Assembly (NCBI RefSeq): GCF_024296685.1
Contig: NZ_CP100763.1
Span: 744,001-808,000 of the forward strand
Direction: 5' to 3'
Source: Natrinema marinum
GTDB lineage: Archaea > Halobacteriota > Halobacteria > Halobacteriales > Natrialbaceae
DNA length: 64,000 nt
Shown here: positions 6,818 to 16,612 of the stretch, one piece after another
Numbering within the stretch: the stretch's first letter is position 1
How the letters are laid out: every line of letters begins with the position of its first letter
Notes under the pieces: generated by a model
What the model saw: only the letters and a program-made list of their open reading frames with translations
Told to the model about the DNA's origin: nothing
The model's database searches: none
Made by a program: the position numbers and the translations under genes

Positions 6818-8656
6818 TTACTCGAGGACGACGAGCGTATCGCCCATGTCGACGCTTTCGCCTTCTTCGACGGCGATCTGGGTGACGGTGCCGCCCTGGG
6901 AGGCGACGATGTCGTTTTCCATCTTCATGGCCTCGAGGACGACCAGCACGTCGCCGGCGGCGACCTCGTCGCCCTCCTCGACTTCCACGTCGAGGATCGT
7001 CCCCTGCATCTCGGCCTCGACGACCTCGCCGTCGCCCTGAATGTCGGGACCGTCGTCGCTCGAGCCGCCCGCGGGCTCCGGTCGGCTGGCCTGTGCGCCG
7101 CCAGCGCCGACGTCGCCGGTCGGGATCGCCGGCGCACCGTGTTCCTCGAGTTCGACTTCGAAGCGTTTGCCGTTGACCTCGACGGTGAACTCGCGTTCGA
7201 CGGACTCCTCGTCGTCCTCGCTACCGCCGTCGCCGGTGTCGCCGCCCCACTGCTCTTGGGCTTCCTCGATGCGGGTCTCGTCGAGTTCTTCGTCTAAGTA
7301 CTTCGTCGTGTGCGTGCTCTGGACGAACTCCTCGTCGGTGAGCATCAGCCGGTGGAACGGGATGATCGTCGGGATCCCCTCGATGTCGTACTCGCGGAGG
7401 GCGCGCAGCGAGCGTTCGATACACTCGTCGCGGTCTTCGCCCCAGACGACGAGTTTGGCGATCATCGAGTCGTAGTCGGTGACGAGTTCGTCGCCCTGTC
7501 GCAGCGCGTCGTCCATCCGAACGCCGATCCCGCCCGGCGGGTCGTACGTCTCTAACGTGCCGCCGGTCGCGGGTGCAAAATCGTTGGCCGCGTTCTCGGC
7601 GTTGATGCGGAACTCCATCGCGTGACCGTCGATATCGACGTCCTCTTGCTCGAAGTCGACCGCCTCGCCGGCGGCAATCTTGATCTGGCGCTTGACGATA
7701 TCCAGCCCCGTGATCTCCTCGGTAACGGTGTGTTCGACCTGAATTCGCGTGTTGACCTCGAGGAAGTAGAAGTTCGCGTCGGGGCCGAGCAGTTCGCCAG
7801 CCTCGCGGTCCTCCTCCTCGACGAGGAACTCGACGGTGCCGGCGTTGGTGTAGTCCGCGGCGGCGACTCCACGGCGGGCGGCCTCGCCGATCTTCTCGCG
7901 GAGTTCGTCCGAGAGCGCCGCCGAGGGACCCTCCTCGATGACTTTCTGGTGGCGGCGCTGGAGCGAACAGTCACGTTCGCCCAGGTGACGGACGTTGCCG
8001 TGCTCGTCCGCGAGGATCTGGACCTCGATGTGTCGGGGCTGCTCTAAGTAGCGCTCGAGGTAGACCGAGTCGTTGTCGAAGTAGGCTTCGCCCTCGCGCT
8101 GGGCGCTCTCGAGTTGGTCTTCGACCTCGCTTTCGTCCCAGACGACCTTCATGCCGCGGCCGCCACCGCCGCCTTCGGCTTTGATGGCGATCGGGTAGCC
8201 GTGTTTCTCGCCGAACTCTTCGACCTCTTCGGGTTCGGTGACGGGGTCGGTCGTCCCGGGGACGATCGGCACGTCGGCCTCGTTCATGATCGTCCGGGCT
8301 TTGGTCTTCTCGCCGAGCGATTCCATCGCCGAACTGGACGGGCCGATCCAAGTGATCCCCTCGGCGTCCTCGACCTTGCCCGCGAACTCGGCGTTCTCGG
8401 CGAGGAAGCCGTAGCCCGGATGGATGGCGTCGGCGTCGGCCTTCCGCGCGGCCTCGATGACGGCTTCGTGATCGAGATACGAGTCGGCCGCGCGCGCCGG
8501 TCCTACGTTGTACGCCTCGTCGGCGTAGCGGACGTGTCCCGAGTCCTTGTCGGCCTCGGAGTAGACGGCGACGGTTCCGATGTTCAACTCTTCGCATGCC
8601 CGCATAACGCGGACGGCAATCTCTCCGCGGTTCGCCACGAGAACCTTCCTGAACAT
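6818..8656 (-). CDS. pccA: Biotin carboxylase with biotin carrier domain (acyl-CoA carboxylase alpha)
   Basis: 612 residues. The N-terminus [21 protein letters not shown] is the biotin carboxylase start, GGGGGRGMK is the ATP-grasp loop, and [17 protein letters not shown] carries the catalytic region. A Pro/Gly/Ala-rich linker leads to a biotinyl domain with the target lysine K578 in EAMKMEND. It carboxylates biotin with ATP and bicarbonate; PccB then transfers CO2 to propionyl- or acetyl-CoA in the cytosol. In haloarchaea this feeds methylmalonyl-CoA and precursor supply. It is encoded about 1.7 kb from pccB/pccX with the band-7 gene between. Substrate preference (acetyl versus propionyl) is not readable from sequence. 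Confidence 0.93.
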   Translation of the reverse strand: MFRKVLVANRGEIAVRVMRACEELNIGTVAVYSEADKDSGHVRYADEAYNVGPARAADSYLDHEAVIEAARKADADAIHPGYGFLAENAEFAGKVEDAEGITWIGPSSSAMESLGEKTKARTIMNEADVPIVPGTTDPVTEPEEVEEFGEKHGYPIAIKAEGGGGGRGMKVVWDESEVEDQLESAQREGEAYFDNDSVYLERYLEQPRHIEVQILADEHGNVRHLGERDCSLQRRHQKVIEEGPSAALSDELREKIGEAARRGVAAADYTNAGTVEFLVEEEDREAGELLGPDANFYFLEVNTRIQVEHTVTEEITGLDIVKRQIKIAAGEAVDFEQEDVDIDGHAMEFRINAENAANDFAPATGGTLETYDPPGGIGVRMDDALRQGDELVTDYDSMIAKLVVWGEDRDECIERSLRALREYDIEGIPTIIPFHRLMLTDEEFVQSTHTTKYLDEELDETRIEEAQEQWGGDTGDGGSEDDEESVEREFTVEVNGKRFEVELEEHGAPAIPTGDVGAGGAQASRPEPAGGSSDDGPDIQGDGEVVEAEMQGTILDVEVEEGDEVAAGDVLVVLEAMKMENDIVASQGGTVTQIAVEEGESVDMGDTLVVLE

Positions 8657-8849
8657 TCCTGTGGAAACCGTCGTGAGGGGCCTACCTTACTTTTTCGCAA
8701 CCGGTTCGATAATTCGTCAGTATTTGCCGGCCGACGGCCCCGACCGCCGTCGGATCGAGTCCGGACCTGGCGTCCTCTCACGCGCCTTCGGGAGCTGGCC
8801 CGTGCTAGTTATGGGCAATCGTTATGCGCCCTCGACCCTTGAATCGGAC

Positions 8850-9995
8850 ATGCTCGCGTTCGTACGTGGTCCACTGCAGGCTCAGTCACTGCTCGAGGAT
8901 CCGCTCTTGATCGCCGGCGCGGTCGTCCTCCTGCTCGTCGCGGTCACGGTCTGGCAGATGGTCGAGATCGTCGACGCCTACGACAAGGCCGCGCTGACCG
9001 TCTTCGGCGACTACCGCGGCCTGCTCGAGCCGGGGCTGAACATCGTTCCGCCGTTCGTCTCGCGCATCTACACGTTCGACATGCGGACCCAGACGATCGA
9101 CGTGCCGTCTCAGGAAGCGATCACCCGCGACAACTCGCCGGTGACCGCCGACGCCGTCGTCTACATCCGCGTGATGAACGCCAAGCGCGCCTTCCTCGAA
9201 GTCGACGACTACAAGCGCGCCGTCTCGAACCTCGCCCAGACTACCCTGCGCGCCGTCATCGGCGACATGGAACTCGACGACACGCTCAGTCGTCGCGAGA
9301 TGATCAACGGGCGGATCCGCGAGGAACTCGACGAGCCGACCGACGAGTGGGGCATTCGAGTCGAGTCCGTCGAGGTCCGCGAGGTCACGCCGTCCGCGGG
9401 CGTCAAAGGCGCGATGGAGGAACAGACTTCAGCCGAGCGCCGTCGTCGCGCCATGATCCTCGAAGCCCAGGGCGAACGCCGCAGCGCGGTCGAACAGGCC
9501 GAAGGCGAGAAACAGTCGAACATCATCCGCGCACAGGGTGAGAAACAGAGTCAGATCCTCGAGTCACAGGGCGACGCGATCTCGACCGTACTCCGGGCCC
9601 GATCCGCCGAATCGATGGGCGAGCGAGCGGTCATCGACAAAGGAATGGAGACCCTCTCCGAGATCGGCCAAGGCGAGTCGACGACGTTCGTCATGCCCCA
9701 AGAACTCTCCTCGCTGGTCGGCCGCTACGGCAAACATCTCTCGGGCAGCGATATCGAAGGGGACGGGACGGCCCTCGAGAGCCTCGAGTTCGACGCGGAG
9801 ACGCGCGAACTGATCGGGCTGGACGATATCAGCGAAATCATCGGCGAGATCGACGAGCAGGCGACGATGGACGTCGAAGCGATGGAAGAGGAAGCTCAGG
9901 CGATCAAAGAGGGCGAAGATGTCGGGTCGGGCACAGACGAACCGATCGAGATCACGGAACTTGGAGACGAATCCGACAGGAGTACCGACGATTAG
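8850..9995 (+). CDS. SPFH/band-7 (stomatin/prohibitin) membrane protein
   Basis: 381 residues. One N-terminal membrane helix (LLIAGAVVLLLVAVTVW) is followed by the band-7 domain, including ALTVFGDYRGLLEPGLNIVPP and the conserved QTIDVPSQEAITRDNSPV. A coiled coil rich in AEGEKQS/AQGEKQS repeats comes next, then a long acidic tail typical of haloarchaeal versions. Such proteins form membrane microdomain scaffolds and often regulate membrane proteases. I chose ATG 8850 since it sits just before the membrane helix. It is divergent from pccA (193 bp). A NfeD partner, common with this family, is not adjacent. Confidence 0.9.
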   Translation: MLAFVRGPLQAQSLLEDPLLIAGAVVLLLVAVTVWQMVEIVDAYDKAALTVFGDYRGLLEPGLNIVPPFVSRIYTFDMRTQTIDVPSQEAITRDNSPVTADAVVYIRVMNAKRAFLEVDDYKRAVSNLAQTTLRAVIGDMELDDTLSRREMINGRIREELDEPTDEWGIRVESVEVREVTPSAGVKGAMEEQTSAERRRRAMILEAQGERRSAVEQAEGEKQSNIIRAQGEKQSQILESQGDAISTVLRARSAESMGERAVIDKGMETLSEIGQGESTTFVMPQELSSLVGRYGKHLSGSDIEGDGTALESLEFDAETRELIGLDDISEIIGEIDEQATMDVEAMEEEAQAIKEGEDVGSGTDEPIEITELGDESDRSTDD

Positions 9996-10040
9996 GAAAC
10001 GGATCGCCCGGCGTCCGCGCGACTATCTCGGCGAGACGGT

Positions 10041-10400
10041 TCAGAACCGCTCGGTTCGCCCCGCGGCCGACCACGCGTTAGTCGGCGCGTCGCGCGGGAC
10101 GCGAACGGTCCGGTGTTGCTGTGCGCGCACGCGGCCGGCGAAGGCCCAGCGCTTGTCGTCCCACGTCTCTTCGCCGCTGGCGGCCGCGGCGGCGGCCGCG
10201 AGCGCGTGATCGTGGAGGTGGGCACCGATCGCGGCCGCGATGGCCGCCGCCTCCTCGTCGTCCGCGTCGTCCGGTAGATCGAGGCTGATATCGCCGGGTA
10301 AGGCCACCTCGAAGCCGGCTGGCTGCCCGTCGGCGGCCACCTCGTCGGTCGCCACCGAGGCGGCGGTCGCCTCGCCGGCCGTCTGTTGCTGTGAAGTCAT
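10041..10400 (-). CDS. pccX: Acyl-CoA carboxylase small third subunit (PccX-like)
   Basis: 119 residues, strongly acidic and alanine-rich. The central segment ([20 protein letters not shown]) followed by [11 protein letters not shown] resembles the epsilon-type small subunits of archaeal and actinobacterial acyl-CoA carboxylases. Haloferax mediterranei needs such a subunit, PccX, for propionyl-CoA carboxylase activity. It starts 1 bp after the pccB stop on the same strand, so translation is coupled. The partner relation comes from operon structure and family knowledge; stoichiometry is unknown. Confidence 0.82.
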   Translation of the reverse strand: MTSQQQTAGEATAASVATDEVAADGQPAGFEVALPGDISLDLPDDADDEEAAAIAAAIGAHLHDHALAAAAAAASGEETWDDKRWAFAGRVRAQQHRTVRVPRDAPTNAWSAAGRTERF

Positions 10401-10401
10401 G

Positions 10402-11952
10402 TTACAGCGGGATGTTGCCGTGTTTCTTGTCCGGGTTCTGTTCGCGTTTGGACTCGAGCATCTTCAGGTCCTGGATCAGCCGCGGGCGGGTCTCCGTCGG
10501 GATGATCACGTCGTCGAGGAAGCCCTTGTCGGTCGCAGTGTAGGGGTTGGCGAACTCCTCGCGGTACTCCTCGATGAGCTCGTCGCGGAGCTCGTCGGGG
10601 TTGTCGGATTCCTCGAGTTCCTGGCGGTAGAGGATGTTGACCGCGCCCTGGGGGCCCATGACGGCGATTTCGGCGGTCGGCCAGGCGTAGTTGACGTCCG
10701 CGCCGAGGTTCTTCGAGGCCATGACACAGTAGGCACCGCCGTAGGCCTTGCGCGTGATGACCGTCAGCAGGGGGACGGTTGCCTCGGCGTAGGCGTAGAG
10801 CAGTTTCGCGCCGTGGCGGATGATGCCGCGGTGTTCCTGATCGGTGCCGGGCATGTAGCCGGGCACGTCCACGAAGGTGACGATCGGGATGTTGAAGGAG
10901 TCACAGAAGCGGACGAACCGCGAGGCCTTCATCGAGGCGTCGACGGTCAGCGTGCCGGCGTTGACGCGGGGCTGGTTGGCGACGAGGCCGACCGAGCGGC
11001 CATCGAGGCGGCCGAAGCCGACGACGATATTCTGGGAGAAGTTGTCCGCCACCTCGAAGAAGGACCCCTCGTCGACGACCGAATCGATGACGTTGGTCAT
11101 GTCGTAGGGCTTTTGCGGGCTCGGCGGGACGATGTCTTTGAGTTGCTCGTCGCGCCGGTCGGGGTCGTCCCACGGCTCGACGCGGGGCGGGTCTTCGACG
11201 TTGTTCTGGGGCAGATAGGAGAGGAGCCGCTTGATGTCGTCGAGAGCTTGTTCTTCGCTCTCACAGGCGAACTGGGCGACGCCGGTCTTGTTGGCGTGGG
11301 TCATCGCGCCGCCGAGTTCCTCGTGGGAGACCTCCTCACCGGTGACGGTCTTGGTGACACCGGGGCCGGTGATGTACATGTGGCTGGTGTCTTTGACCAT
11401 GAAGATGAAGTCCGTGATCGCCGGGGAGTAGACGGCCCCGCCGGCACACGGCCCCATCGTCGCGGAGATCTGGGGGACGACGCCGCTGGCTTCCTGGTTC
11501 CGGCGGAAAATTTCGGTGTAGCCGGCGAGGCTTTTGACGCCTTCCTGAATACGAGCCCCGGCGGAGTCGTTGAGCCCGATGACGGGCGCGCCGACTTCCA
11601 TCGCCATGTCCATGACCTTGCAGACCTTCTCGGCGAAGACCTCGCCGAGCGAACCGCCGAAGACGGTGAAGTCGTGGGCGAAGACGAACGTGGTCCGCCC
11701 GTTGACCTCGCCATAGCCCGTGACGACACCGTCGCCGGGGACCTTCTTCTCCTCCATCCCGAACTGGCTCGTCTGGTGGGTCCGGAGTTGGTCGAACTCC
11801 GTGAACGTGCCGTCGTCGAGGAAGTAATCGATCCGCTCGCGGGCGGTCATCTTCCCCTTGTCGTGTTGCTTCTCGATTCGGGCTTCGCCACCACCTTTAC
11901 GCGCCTCTTCTCGGAGTTCCTCGAGTTCGTCGATGCGGTCTTCCATCGTCAT
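10402..11952 (-). CDS. pccB: Acyl-CoA carboxylase beta (carboxyltransferase) subunit
   Basis: 516 residues. N-terminal [20 protein letters not shown] is typical of PccB-type carboxyltransferases, and the crotonase-fold halves carry [31 protein letters not shown] and, later, [29 protein letters not shown]. It transfers CO2 from carboxybiotin on PccA to an acyl-CoA. The start at 11952 matches the family N-terminus; upstream in-frame codons continue into an AT-rich promoter region and are not used. It is the first gene of the pccB-pccX operon. Propionyl-CoA carboxylase is the most likely assignment, with acetyl-CoA carboxylase as the alternative. Confidence 0.93.
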   Translation of the reverse strand: MTMEDRIDELEELREEARKGGGEARIEKQHDKGKMTARERIDYFLDDGTFTEFDQLRTHQTSQFGMEEKKVPGDGVVTGYGEVNGRTTFVFAHDFTVFGGSLGEVFAEKVCKVMDMAMEVGAPVIGLNDSAGARIQEGVKSLAGYTEIFRRNQEASGVVPQISATMGPCAGGAVYSPAITDFIFMVKDTSHMYITGPGVTKTVTGEEVSHEELGGAMTHANKTGVAQFACESEEQALDDIKRLLSYLPQNNVEDPPRVEPWDDPDRRDEQLKDIVPPSPQKPYDMTNVIDSVVDEGSFFEVADNFSQNIVVGFGRLDGRSVGLVANQPRVNAGTLTVDASMKASRFVRFCDSFNIPIVTFVDVPGYMPGTDQEHRGIIRHGAKLLYAYAEATVPLLTVITRKAYGGAYCVMASKNLGADVNYAWPTAEIAVMGPQGAVNILYRQELEESDNPDELRDELIEEYREEFANPYTATDKGFLDDVIIPTETRPRLIQDLKMLESKREQNPDKKHGNIPL

Positions 11953-12302
11953 AGGGAAACCCTCCCGTGGCGACTCATTGCCCGAGGAAACGGGGACCTG
12001 AATAAAAAACGTTCTGTAACTCGTATTATTTCCCATGAGGGTTCGAGTGGTATCATGGCACACGGGTGGCGGCGTCGGATTGCATTACGGTCGCGACGCC
12101 AGTTGCCACTCGAGAGTACGATTCGAACGGACCCGTCTCCGTCGGTCCAGTACCGGGCCGCCTCGAGTGAACGTTCGGTATTCTATCTTCTAATTCGAAA
12201 ATAAATACGACTCGGACACTGACAGAATGTGATGAAATACTGAAATAGAGAATATAGTCGCCGAATGTAAGGTATTAAGGTGTGGGAGATGAGCGATACA
12301 CC
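11953..12302. other. 350-bp divergent promoter region (pccB / SNF transporter)
   Basis: No gene is seen. The AT-rich part at 12180-12280 and the stretch AATAAAAAACG at 12000-12010 are unusual for this GC-rich sequence. The T-rich complement of the latter is a possible promoter element for pccB about 50 bp upstream of its start. The SNF promoter is listed separately. Confidence 0.6.
12272..12279 (+). promoter_or_regulatory. TATA box of SNF transporter
   Basis: GTATTAAG lies about 27-30 bp upstream of the ATG at 12303, the position expected for a leaderless haloarchaeal transcript. Confidence 0.6.
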
Positions 12303-13655
12303 ATGGCACAGCGAGAATCATGGGCAACGAGAACAGGCTTCATCCTAGCTGCAGTCGGCAGTGCAGTGGGATTAGGGAATATCTGGCGGTTCCCGTATCA
12401 GGTCGGTGAACAGGGGGGTGCGGCGTTCCTAGTTATGTATCTCCTCCTCGTCGTCGGGGTTGGGTTTCCGGTCATCCTCGTCGAGTTCGTCGTCGGGCGC
12501 TACACGGAGCGAAACCCAGTCGGCGCGTTGAAACGAATCGGTCGTGGCGCGTGGACGAAGATCGGCTGGGTCTTCATCACGGCCGGCTTCGTCATCCTCT
12601 CGTACTACAGCGTCGTCGCCGGCTGGACGCTCAGATACGTCCTGATCGGACTGGGGGGCGGATACAGCGCTACTGATGCGCCCGCCCAGTTCGGGCAGGT
12701 CGCGACCGGCCTCGACGCCGTCGCCTTGCACGCGATCTTCATGGCGGCGGTCGTCGCGATCGTCGCGCTTGGAATCCAACGCGGGATCGAGCTCTCGGTC
12801 AAGGTGATGGTTCCCGCGATCATCATCATCTCGATCGGCCTCGCCGTGTACGCGTTCACACTCGAGGGAGCCGGTGACGCTTACGCGTACTACCTCTCAC
12901 CGGAATTCAGCACTATCGCGAACAACTGGACGACGATCCTTCCGGCAGCCGCCGCACAGGCCTTCTTCACGCTCTCGCTCGGGATGGGCGTGATGATTAC
13001 GTACGCGTCCTACCTCGGCGAGGATCGGAACCTCGCGGAAGACGCCGGCATCATCGCCGCGCTCGACACCTTCATCGCCTTCACCGCCGGCCTGATCGCC
13101 TTCCCGGTCCTGTTCGCCGCGGGAATCGAGCCCGGCGCGTCCGGTCCGTCGCTGATCTTCGTCAGTCTCGCCTCGGCGTTCGGCGGCCTCCCGCTCGGCG
13201 GCATTCTGGGCGCGATTTTCTTCGCCACCGTCGCGATCGCCGCCCTCTCGAGCGCGATCAGCATCATGGAGGTCGTCGTCGCCTACCTGATCGACGAACG
13301 GGGCGTCGGCCGCGTTCCCGCGACGGCCGCGCTGGGCACGGCCATGTTCCTCGTCGGCGTTCCGGCGGCGCTCGACCTCGTCTTCATCAGCCTCTACGAC
13401 GGCTTCGCGAACAGCATCCTGCTGATGCTCGGCGGCCTCCTGCTATCGATCTTCGTCGGCTGGGTCGTCCCGGATCTCGCACTCGAGGAGATCGGCAAGG
13501 GGATCAAAGACGTCGGGTCGCTCGGAGTCGCGTGGCTCTGGTTCATTCGAATTCCCGTCGTCATCGCACTGGTCGTGCTGGTCGCACTGAACGCGTGGGA
13601 CTACTACGGATTCCTGACCGGCGGCTTCGCTGACTGGTTGAGTACGAACCTCTGA
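12303..13655 (+). CDS. Neurotransmitter:sodium symporter (SNF) family transporter
   Basis: 450 residues with about eleven membrane helices. The first helix contains the family signature GFILAAVGSAVGLGNIWRFPY, which forms part of the LeuT-type sodium and substrate site, with the unwound Gly-Asn-Ile-Trp-Arg-Phe-Pro motif intact. It should import an amino acid or similar solute with sodium. I chose ATG 12303 because the conserved MAQRESWATRTGF start follows it and a TATA box sits 27-30 bp upstream. It appears monocistronic. The substrate cannot be assigned. Confidence 0.92.
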   Translation: MAQRESWATRTGFILAAVGSAVGLGNIWRFPYQVGEQGGAAFLVMYLLLVVGVGFPVILVEFVVGRYTERNPVGALKRIGRGAWTKIGWVFITAGFVILSYYSVVAGWTLRYVLIGLGGGYSATDAPAQFGQVATGLDAVALHAIFMAAVVAIVALGIQRGIELSVKVMVPAIIIISIGLAVYAFTLEGAGDAYAYYLSPEFSTIANNWTTILPAAAAQAFFTLSLGMGVMITYASYLGEDRNLAEDAGIIAALDTFIAFTAGLIAFPVLFAAGIEPGASGPSLIFVSLASAFGGLPLGGILGAIFFATVAIAALSSAISIMEVVVAYLIDERGVGRVPATAALGTAMFLVGVPAALDLVFISLYDGFANSILLMLGGLLLSIFVGWVVPDLALEEIGKGIKDVGSLGVAWLWFIRIPVVIALVVLVALNAWDYYGFLTGGFADWLSTNL

Positions 13656-13694
13656 TCGGCCGCTCCGGTTCGAACGATTCCGTTTCCGGATCGC

Positions 13695-14429
13695 TTACGC
13701 TTCGCCGTACACCGGTACGGCAGCGCCGCTGGTCACCGCCGCGCCGTCGCTACAGAGGAAGGCCATCACGTCCGCGATCTCGGGCGGATCGACCCACGCG
13801 TCGTGATCCGCGTCGGGCATCATCTCGCGGTTCATCGGCGTGTCGATCACGCTCGGCATGACGCAGTTGGCCCGCACGGTCCCGCGGTTTTCGGCGGCCA
13901 GTGTCTCCGTCAACAGTCGGATACCCGCTTTCGTGATCCGATAGGGGCCGTCGCCCTCACCGCCCTCGAGCGAGGAGCGGGCGCTGATACTAACGATCGC
14001 GCCCTCGGACTCCTGGAGGTGGGGGAGGGCGTGTTTCGAGGCGAGGAAGGCCGTCTTCAGGTTGATGTTCAGCAGGAGATCGAACTCCTCGAGAGCGGTG
14101 TCCTCGACGTGGTCGCCGCCGCGCCACGTCCCCGCGATGTTCAGCAGGTGGTCGATCCGGCCGTGGTCGTCGACGATCGCGTCCATCAGGTCGGCCACGT
14201 CGTCCTCGTCGGTCAGATCGGCCTCGTAGAACGCGAAGGCGGCGTCGTCGGCCGGGTCGCGCTCGAGTTGACTGTCCCCGTCGTCGGGCGCGATCACGTC
14301 GACGGCACAGACCGTCGCGCCCGCCTCGCGGAAGCGATCGACGGCGGCGCTGCCGAGCGCTCCGCTCGCACCGGTGATCACCGCGACGGTTCCGTCGAAG
14401 TCGACGTCGAACTCGGATGTCGCTACCAT
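13695..14429 (-). CDS. Short-chain dehydrogenase/reductase
   Basis: 244 residues. The NAD(P)-binding glycine motif is TGASGALG near residue 19, the NAG-like motif is LNIAGTWRGG, the catalytic Ser is in IVSISARSS, and YRITK gives the Tyr-x3-Lys pair. Asp in CAVDV after the second strand suggests NAD preference. The C-terminal CSDGAAVTSGAAVPVYGEA is typical for the tetrameric SDR fold. Substrate is unknown. It runs convergently to the SNF transporter with 39 bp between them. Confidence 0.9.
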   Translation of the reverse strand: MVATSEFDVDFDGTVAVITGASGALGSAAVDRFREAGATVCAVDVIAPDDGDSQLERDPADDAAFAFYEADLTDEDDVADLMDAIVDDHGRIDHLLNIAGTWRGGDHVEDTALEEFDLLLNINLKTAFLASKHALPHLQESEGAIVSISARSSLEGGEGDGPYRITKAGIRLLTETLAAENRGTVRANCVMPSVIDTPMNREMMPDADHDAWVDPPEIADVMAFLCSDGAAVTSGAAVPVYGEA

Positions 14430-14499
14430 ACGCTACGATGTGCGGTCTGCGTGCATTAAAGTCGGGGGCGGTGGCGGTCGCCGCGGGGCGACCGGTTCG

Positions 14500-14946
14500 C
14501 TACAGGGCGGCCGTCGGCATTAGGGCCCGCTCGAACCAGAACTCTGCGACGGCGGTCGCCAGCTCGTCGTAGCCGGCTTCGTCGGTCGGCTTCGGGAGAT
14601 ACGCGTTCGCCGCGAGATCGTAACTCTCGCGGATATCCTCACCGTTCGTCGAACGGGTCACCACGAGGATGGGAATTCGGGCAAGCACTAATTCGTCCGA
14701 AACCGCTTCGAGGAGCTCGAGGCCCCCCATTCGCGGCAGATCAAGATCCAGAAAGACGAGATCCGGCAGCGACGACGGCTCGTCGGTACAGTCGGTCAAC
14801 AGCGCTAGCGCTTCCGCTCCGTCGGCGGCGACATCGATCGAGATCCGGTGGTCCAGTTCGGCGAACGCTTCGTGTAGGCGTCGAACGTCGCCTGAATCGT
14901 CTTCGACGACGAGCACATCGATCGGACCGGCAGGTTCATCGCTCAT
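14500..14946 (-). CDS. Single-domain response regulator (receiver only)
   Basis: 148 residues forming one receiver domain: acidic pair EDD near residue 16, phosphoacceptor Asp in LVFLDLDLPRMGG, Thr in LVVTRS and Lys in YLPKPTDEAG. There is no output domain. It resembles the Rcp1-type regulators that answer phytochrome or PAS-type histidine kinases in haloarchaea and cyanobacteria. I placed the start at MSDEP (14946), since the eight codons before it are rich in non-acidic residues. No kinase is adjacent, so the partner is unknown. Confidence 0.88.
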   Translation of the reverse strand: MSDEPAGPIDVLVVEDDSGDVRRLHEAFAELDHRISIDVAADGAEALALLTDCTDEPSSLPDLVFLDLDLPRMGGLELLEAVSDELVLARIPILVVTRSTNGEDIRESYDLAANAYLPKPTDEAGYDELATAVAEFWFERALMPTAAL

Positions 14947-15070
14947 GTGTATATCCCGGCAGAAACGCAATCCAGAGCGGACACATTCGTCGGTCCCGTC
15001 TACTCAGAGGGAGTTGTTAAGCGTGGTTGCTAGGTAATTTGGAACTCGCCAGCGAAGCGGAGTTCGAGCG

Positions 15071-15460
15071 TCAGTCGTCGACGGTCGTCACCGACACCCG
15101 CCGCGTTCGCGGGCCATCGCATTCGACGAGCAACACCGACTGCCACGTCCCTAGCGCCGGCGTTCCGTTCTCGATCGGAATCGTCACGTCCGGTCCGACG
15201 AGCGCCGCCCGCAGGTGCGAGTCCGCGTTGCCGTCCAGTTCGTCGTGTGCGTGTCCCTCGTCGGGAACGAGATCTCGAAGAAACGACTCGAGGTCGCCGC
15301 GCAATCGCGGTTCGTTCTCCTGGACGACCAAGCCAGCCGTCGTGTGTTCGACGAAGGCCGTACAGGTGCCCGACTCGCAGTCGTCCGGTACGGCCGCGGC
15401 GATGTAGTCGGTCACGTCGACGGTCGTCAGCCGCGAATCGGTTTCGACGGAAAACGTCAT
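15071..15460 (-). CDS. YjbQ/UPF0047 family protein
   Basis: 129 residues matching the YjbQ family across its length: TAFVEHTTAGLVVQENEP, then HAHDELDGNADSHLRAALVGPD and GTWQSVLLVECDGPRTRRV. These include the conserved histidines of the trimeric metal-binding fold. Some members complement thiamine phosphate synthase mutants, but the natural activity is not settled. It is probably cytosolic. It may be co-transcribed with the HEAT-repeat gene that ends 23 bp upstream. Confidence 0.92.
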   Translation of the reverse strand: MTFSVETDSRLTTVDVTDYIAAAVPDDCESGTCTAFVEHTTAGLVVQENEPRLRGDLESFLRDLVPDEGHAHDELDGNADSHLRAALVGPDVTIPIENGTPALGTWQSVLLVECDGPRTRRVSVTTVDD

Positions 15461-15483
15461 AGTTAGACGGACGGCCGCGACGA

Positions 15484-16509
15484 TTACGAAAGTTGCTCGA
15501 GCGCCCAGTCGGCGCGGTCGCGGACGTTCGGAGCCGGATCCGCCGTGGAGAGGTCCGCGAGTCGGCCAGCCGCCGCGTCCACCCGCCCGTTGCCGATCGC
15601 GACGCAGGCGTTCGCACGGACGTGGGCGTGGTCGTCCGAGAGCAACTCGAACAGCGCCTCTCGGACGGGCTCGACCGCCGTGGGATGTGTGGCGGCGACG
15701 CGCGCGATCGTGATCGCAGCGGTCGCCCGGGTATCGGGGTCGTCGCAGGAAAGCGCAGCCCCGAGGTCCCGACAGACCGGCTCGACCGCGGCGGGCGCCC
15801 GGTCGGCCACGTCGCCGAGACAGCCCAGCGCGTCGTACCGCAGGGCGGCGTCGTCGTGGTCGACGAGTCCGGCGGCGTGGTCGACGAACTCGAGGGAGGG
15901 CAACGTCGCGTCCGATCGCGCCAGTCGGCCAAGCGCCTGCAGCGCCGGCCGGCCGTTGTCAGCCGGATTCGCCACCAACGCGTCCGTCAGGACCGACGCT
16001 GCCGGCTCGAGCGCGGTCGGATGCGCTCGCGAGACGTGTGCCAGCGTCCGTAGCCCCCACCGATCGTAGCCACGGCGCTGCTCCAGTACGTCGGCGATCG
16101 CCGCGGTGTGGTCGGCCACAGCGTCCGATCGCTCGGCTGCGACGGCGGCGAGACAGCGAAGGAGTTCTCGCGTCACCGGCTGTTCGGTGCGCTCGGTCGC
16201 GATGGCCACGATCGCGTCGGCCGACGGTGCGACATCGTCGGGCGCCTCGGCCGCGAGATCGGCGAGACAGGCGGCGACCTCCTCGTGAAAGTCGAGTTCG
16301 GGTCGCTCGAGCAGTGCGCGGAGTTTCGGGACGGTCGGGACGCACGCCGCTGGCCGCTCTTGTTCGTCGATCACGGTTCGGATCCGTCGGACCGCAGAAC
16401 GTTGCTCCGTCGGTGCGGTGCTGTCTAGTTGCGCGAGAACTGACGGCAGATCGATTCCCGCCGCTCCGCCGCCCCGGCGCTCGACGGCCTCGCCCCTATC
16501 CCCATCCAT
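15484..16509 (-). CDS. HEAT-repeat protein
   Basis: 341 residues made of repeated helical pairs of about 40 residues. Repeated words such as ALRYDALGCLGDVADRAP, TRATAAITIARVAATHP and VRANACVAIGNG show HEAT-like repeats from about residue 40 to the end. Such scaffolds bind other proteins or nucleic acids; no catalytic residues are visible. I chose the start at 16509 (MDGDRGEAV) over one 16 codons upstream because the acidic composition begins there. Partner unknown; it lies immediately before the YjbQ gene. Confidence 0.8.
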   Translation of the reverse strand: MDGDRGEAVERRGGGAAGIDLPSVLAQLDSTAPTEQRSAVRRIRTVIDEQERPAACVPTVPKLRALLERPELDFHEEVAACLADLAAEAPDDVAPSADAIVAIATERTEQPVTRELLRCLAAVAAERSDAVADHTAAIADVLEQRRGYDRWGLRTLAHVSRAHPTALEPAASVLTDALVANPADNGRPALQALGRLARSDATLPSLEFVDHAAGLVDHDDAALRYDALGCLGDVADRAPAAVEPVCRDLGAALSCDDPDTRATAAITIARVAATHPTAVEPVREALFELLSDDHAHVRANACVAIGNGRVDAAAGRLADLSTADPAPNVRDRADWALEQLS

Positions 16510-16612
16510 CGTGTCCTCTGCATTCGAGATAGGCAGCAAAAGCGTTCTGGCCAACACCCCCGCGACGGCGTCGGTTCGGGCGCGTCGGTCGGGGGTGTCG
16601 GCTCCGGTCGCT

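Noticed and set aside
10240..12204. Long plus-strand open frame over pccB
   Set aside because: It mirrors pccB codon by codon in the antisense frame and has no recognisable domain.
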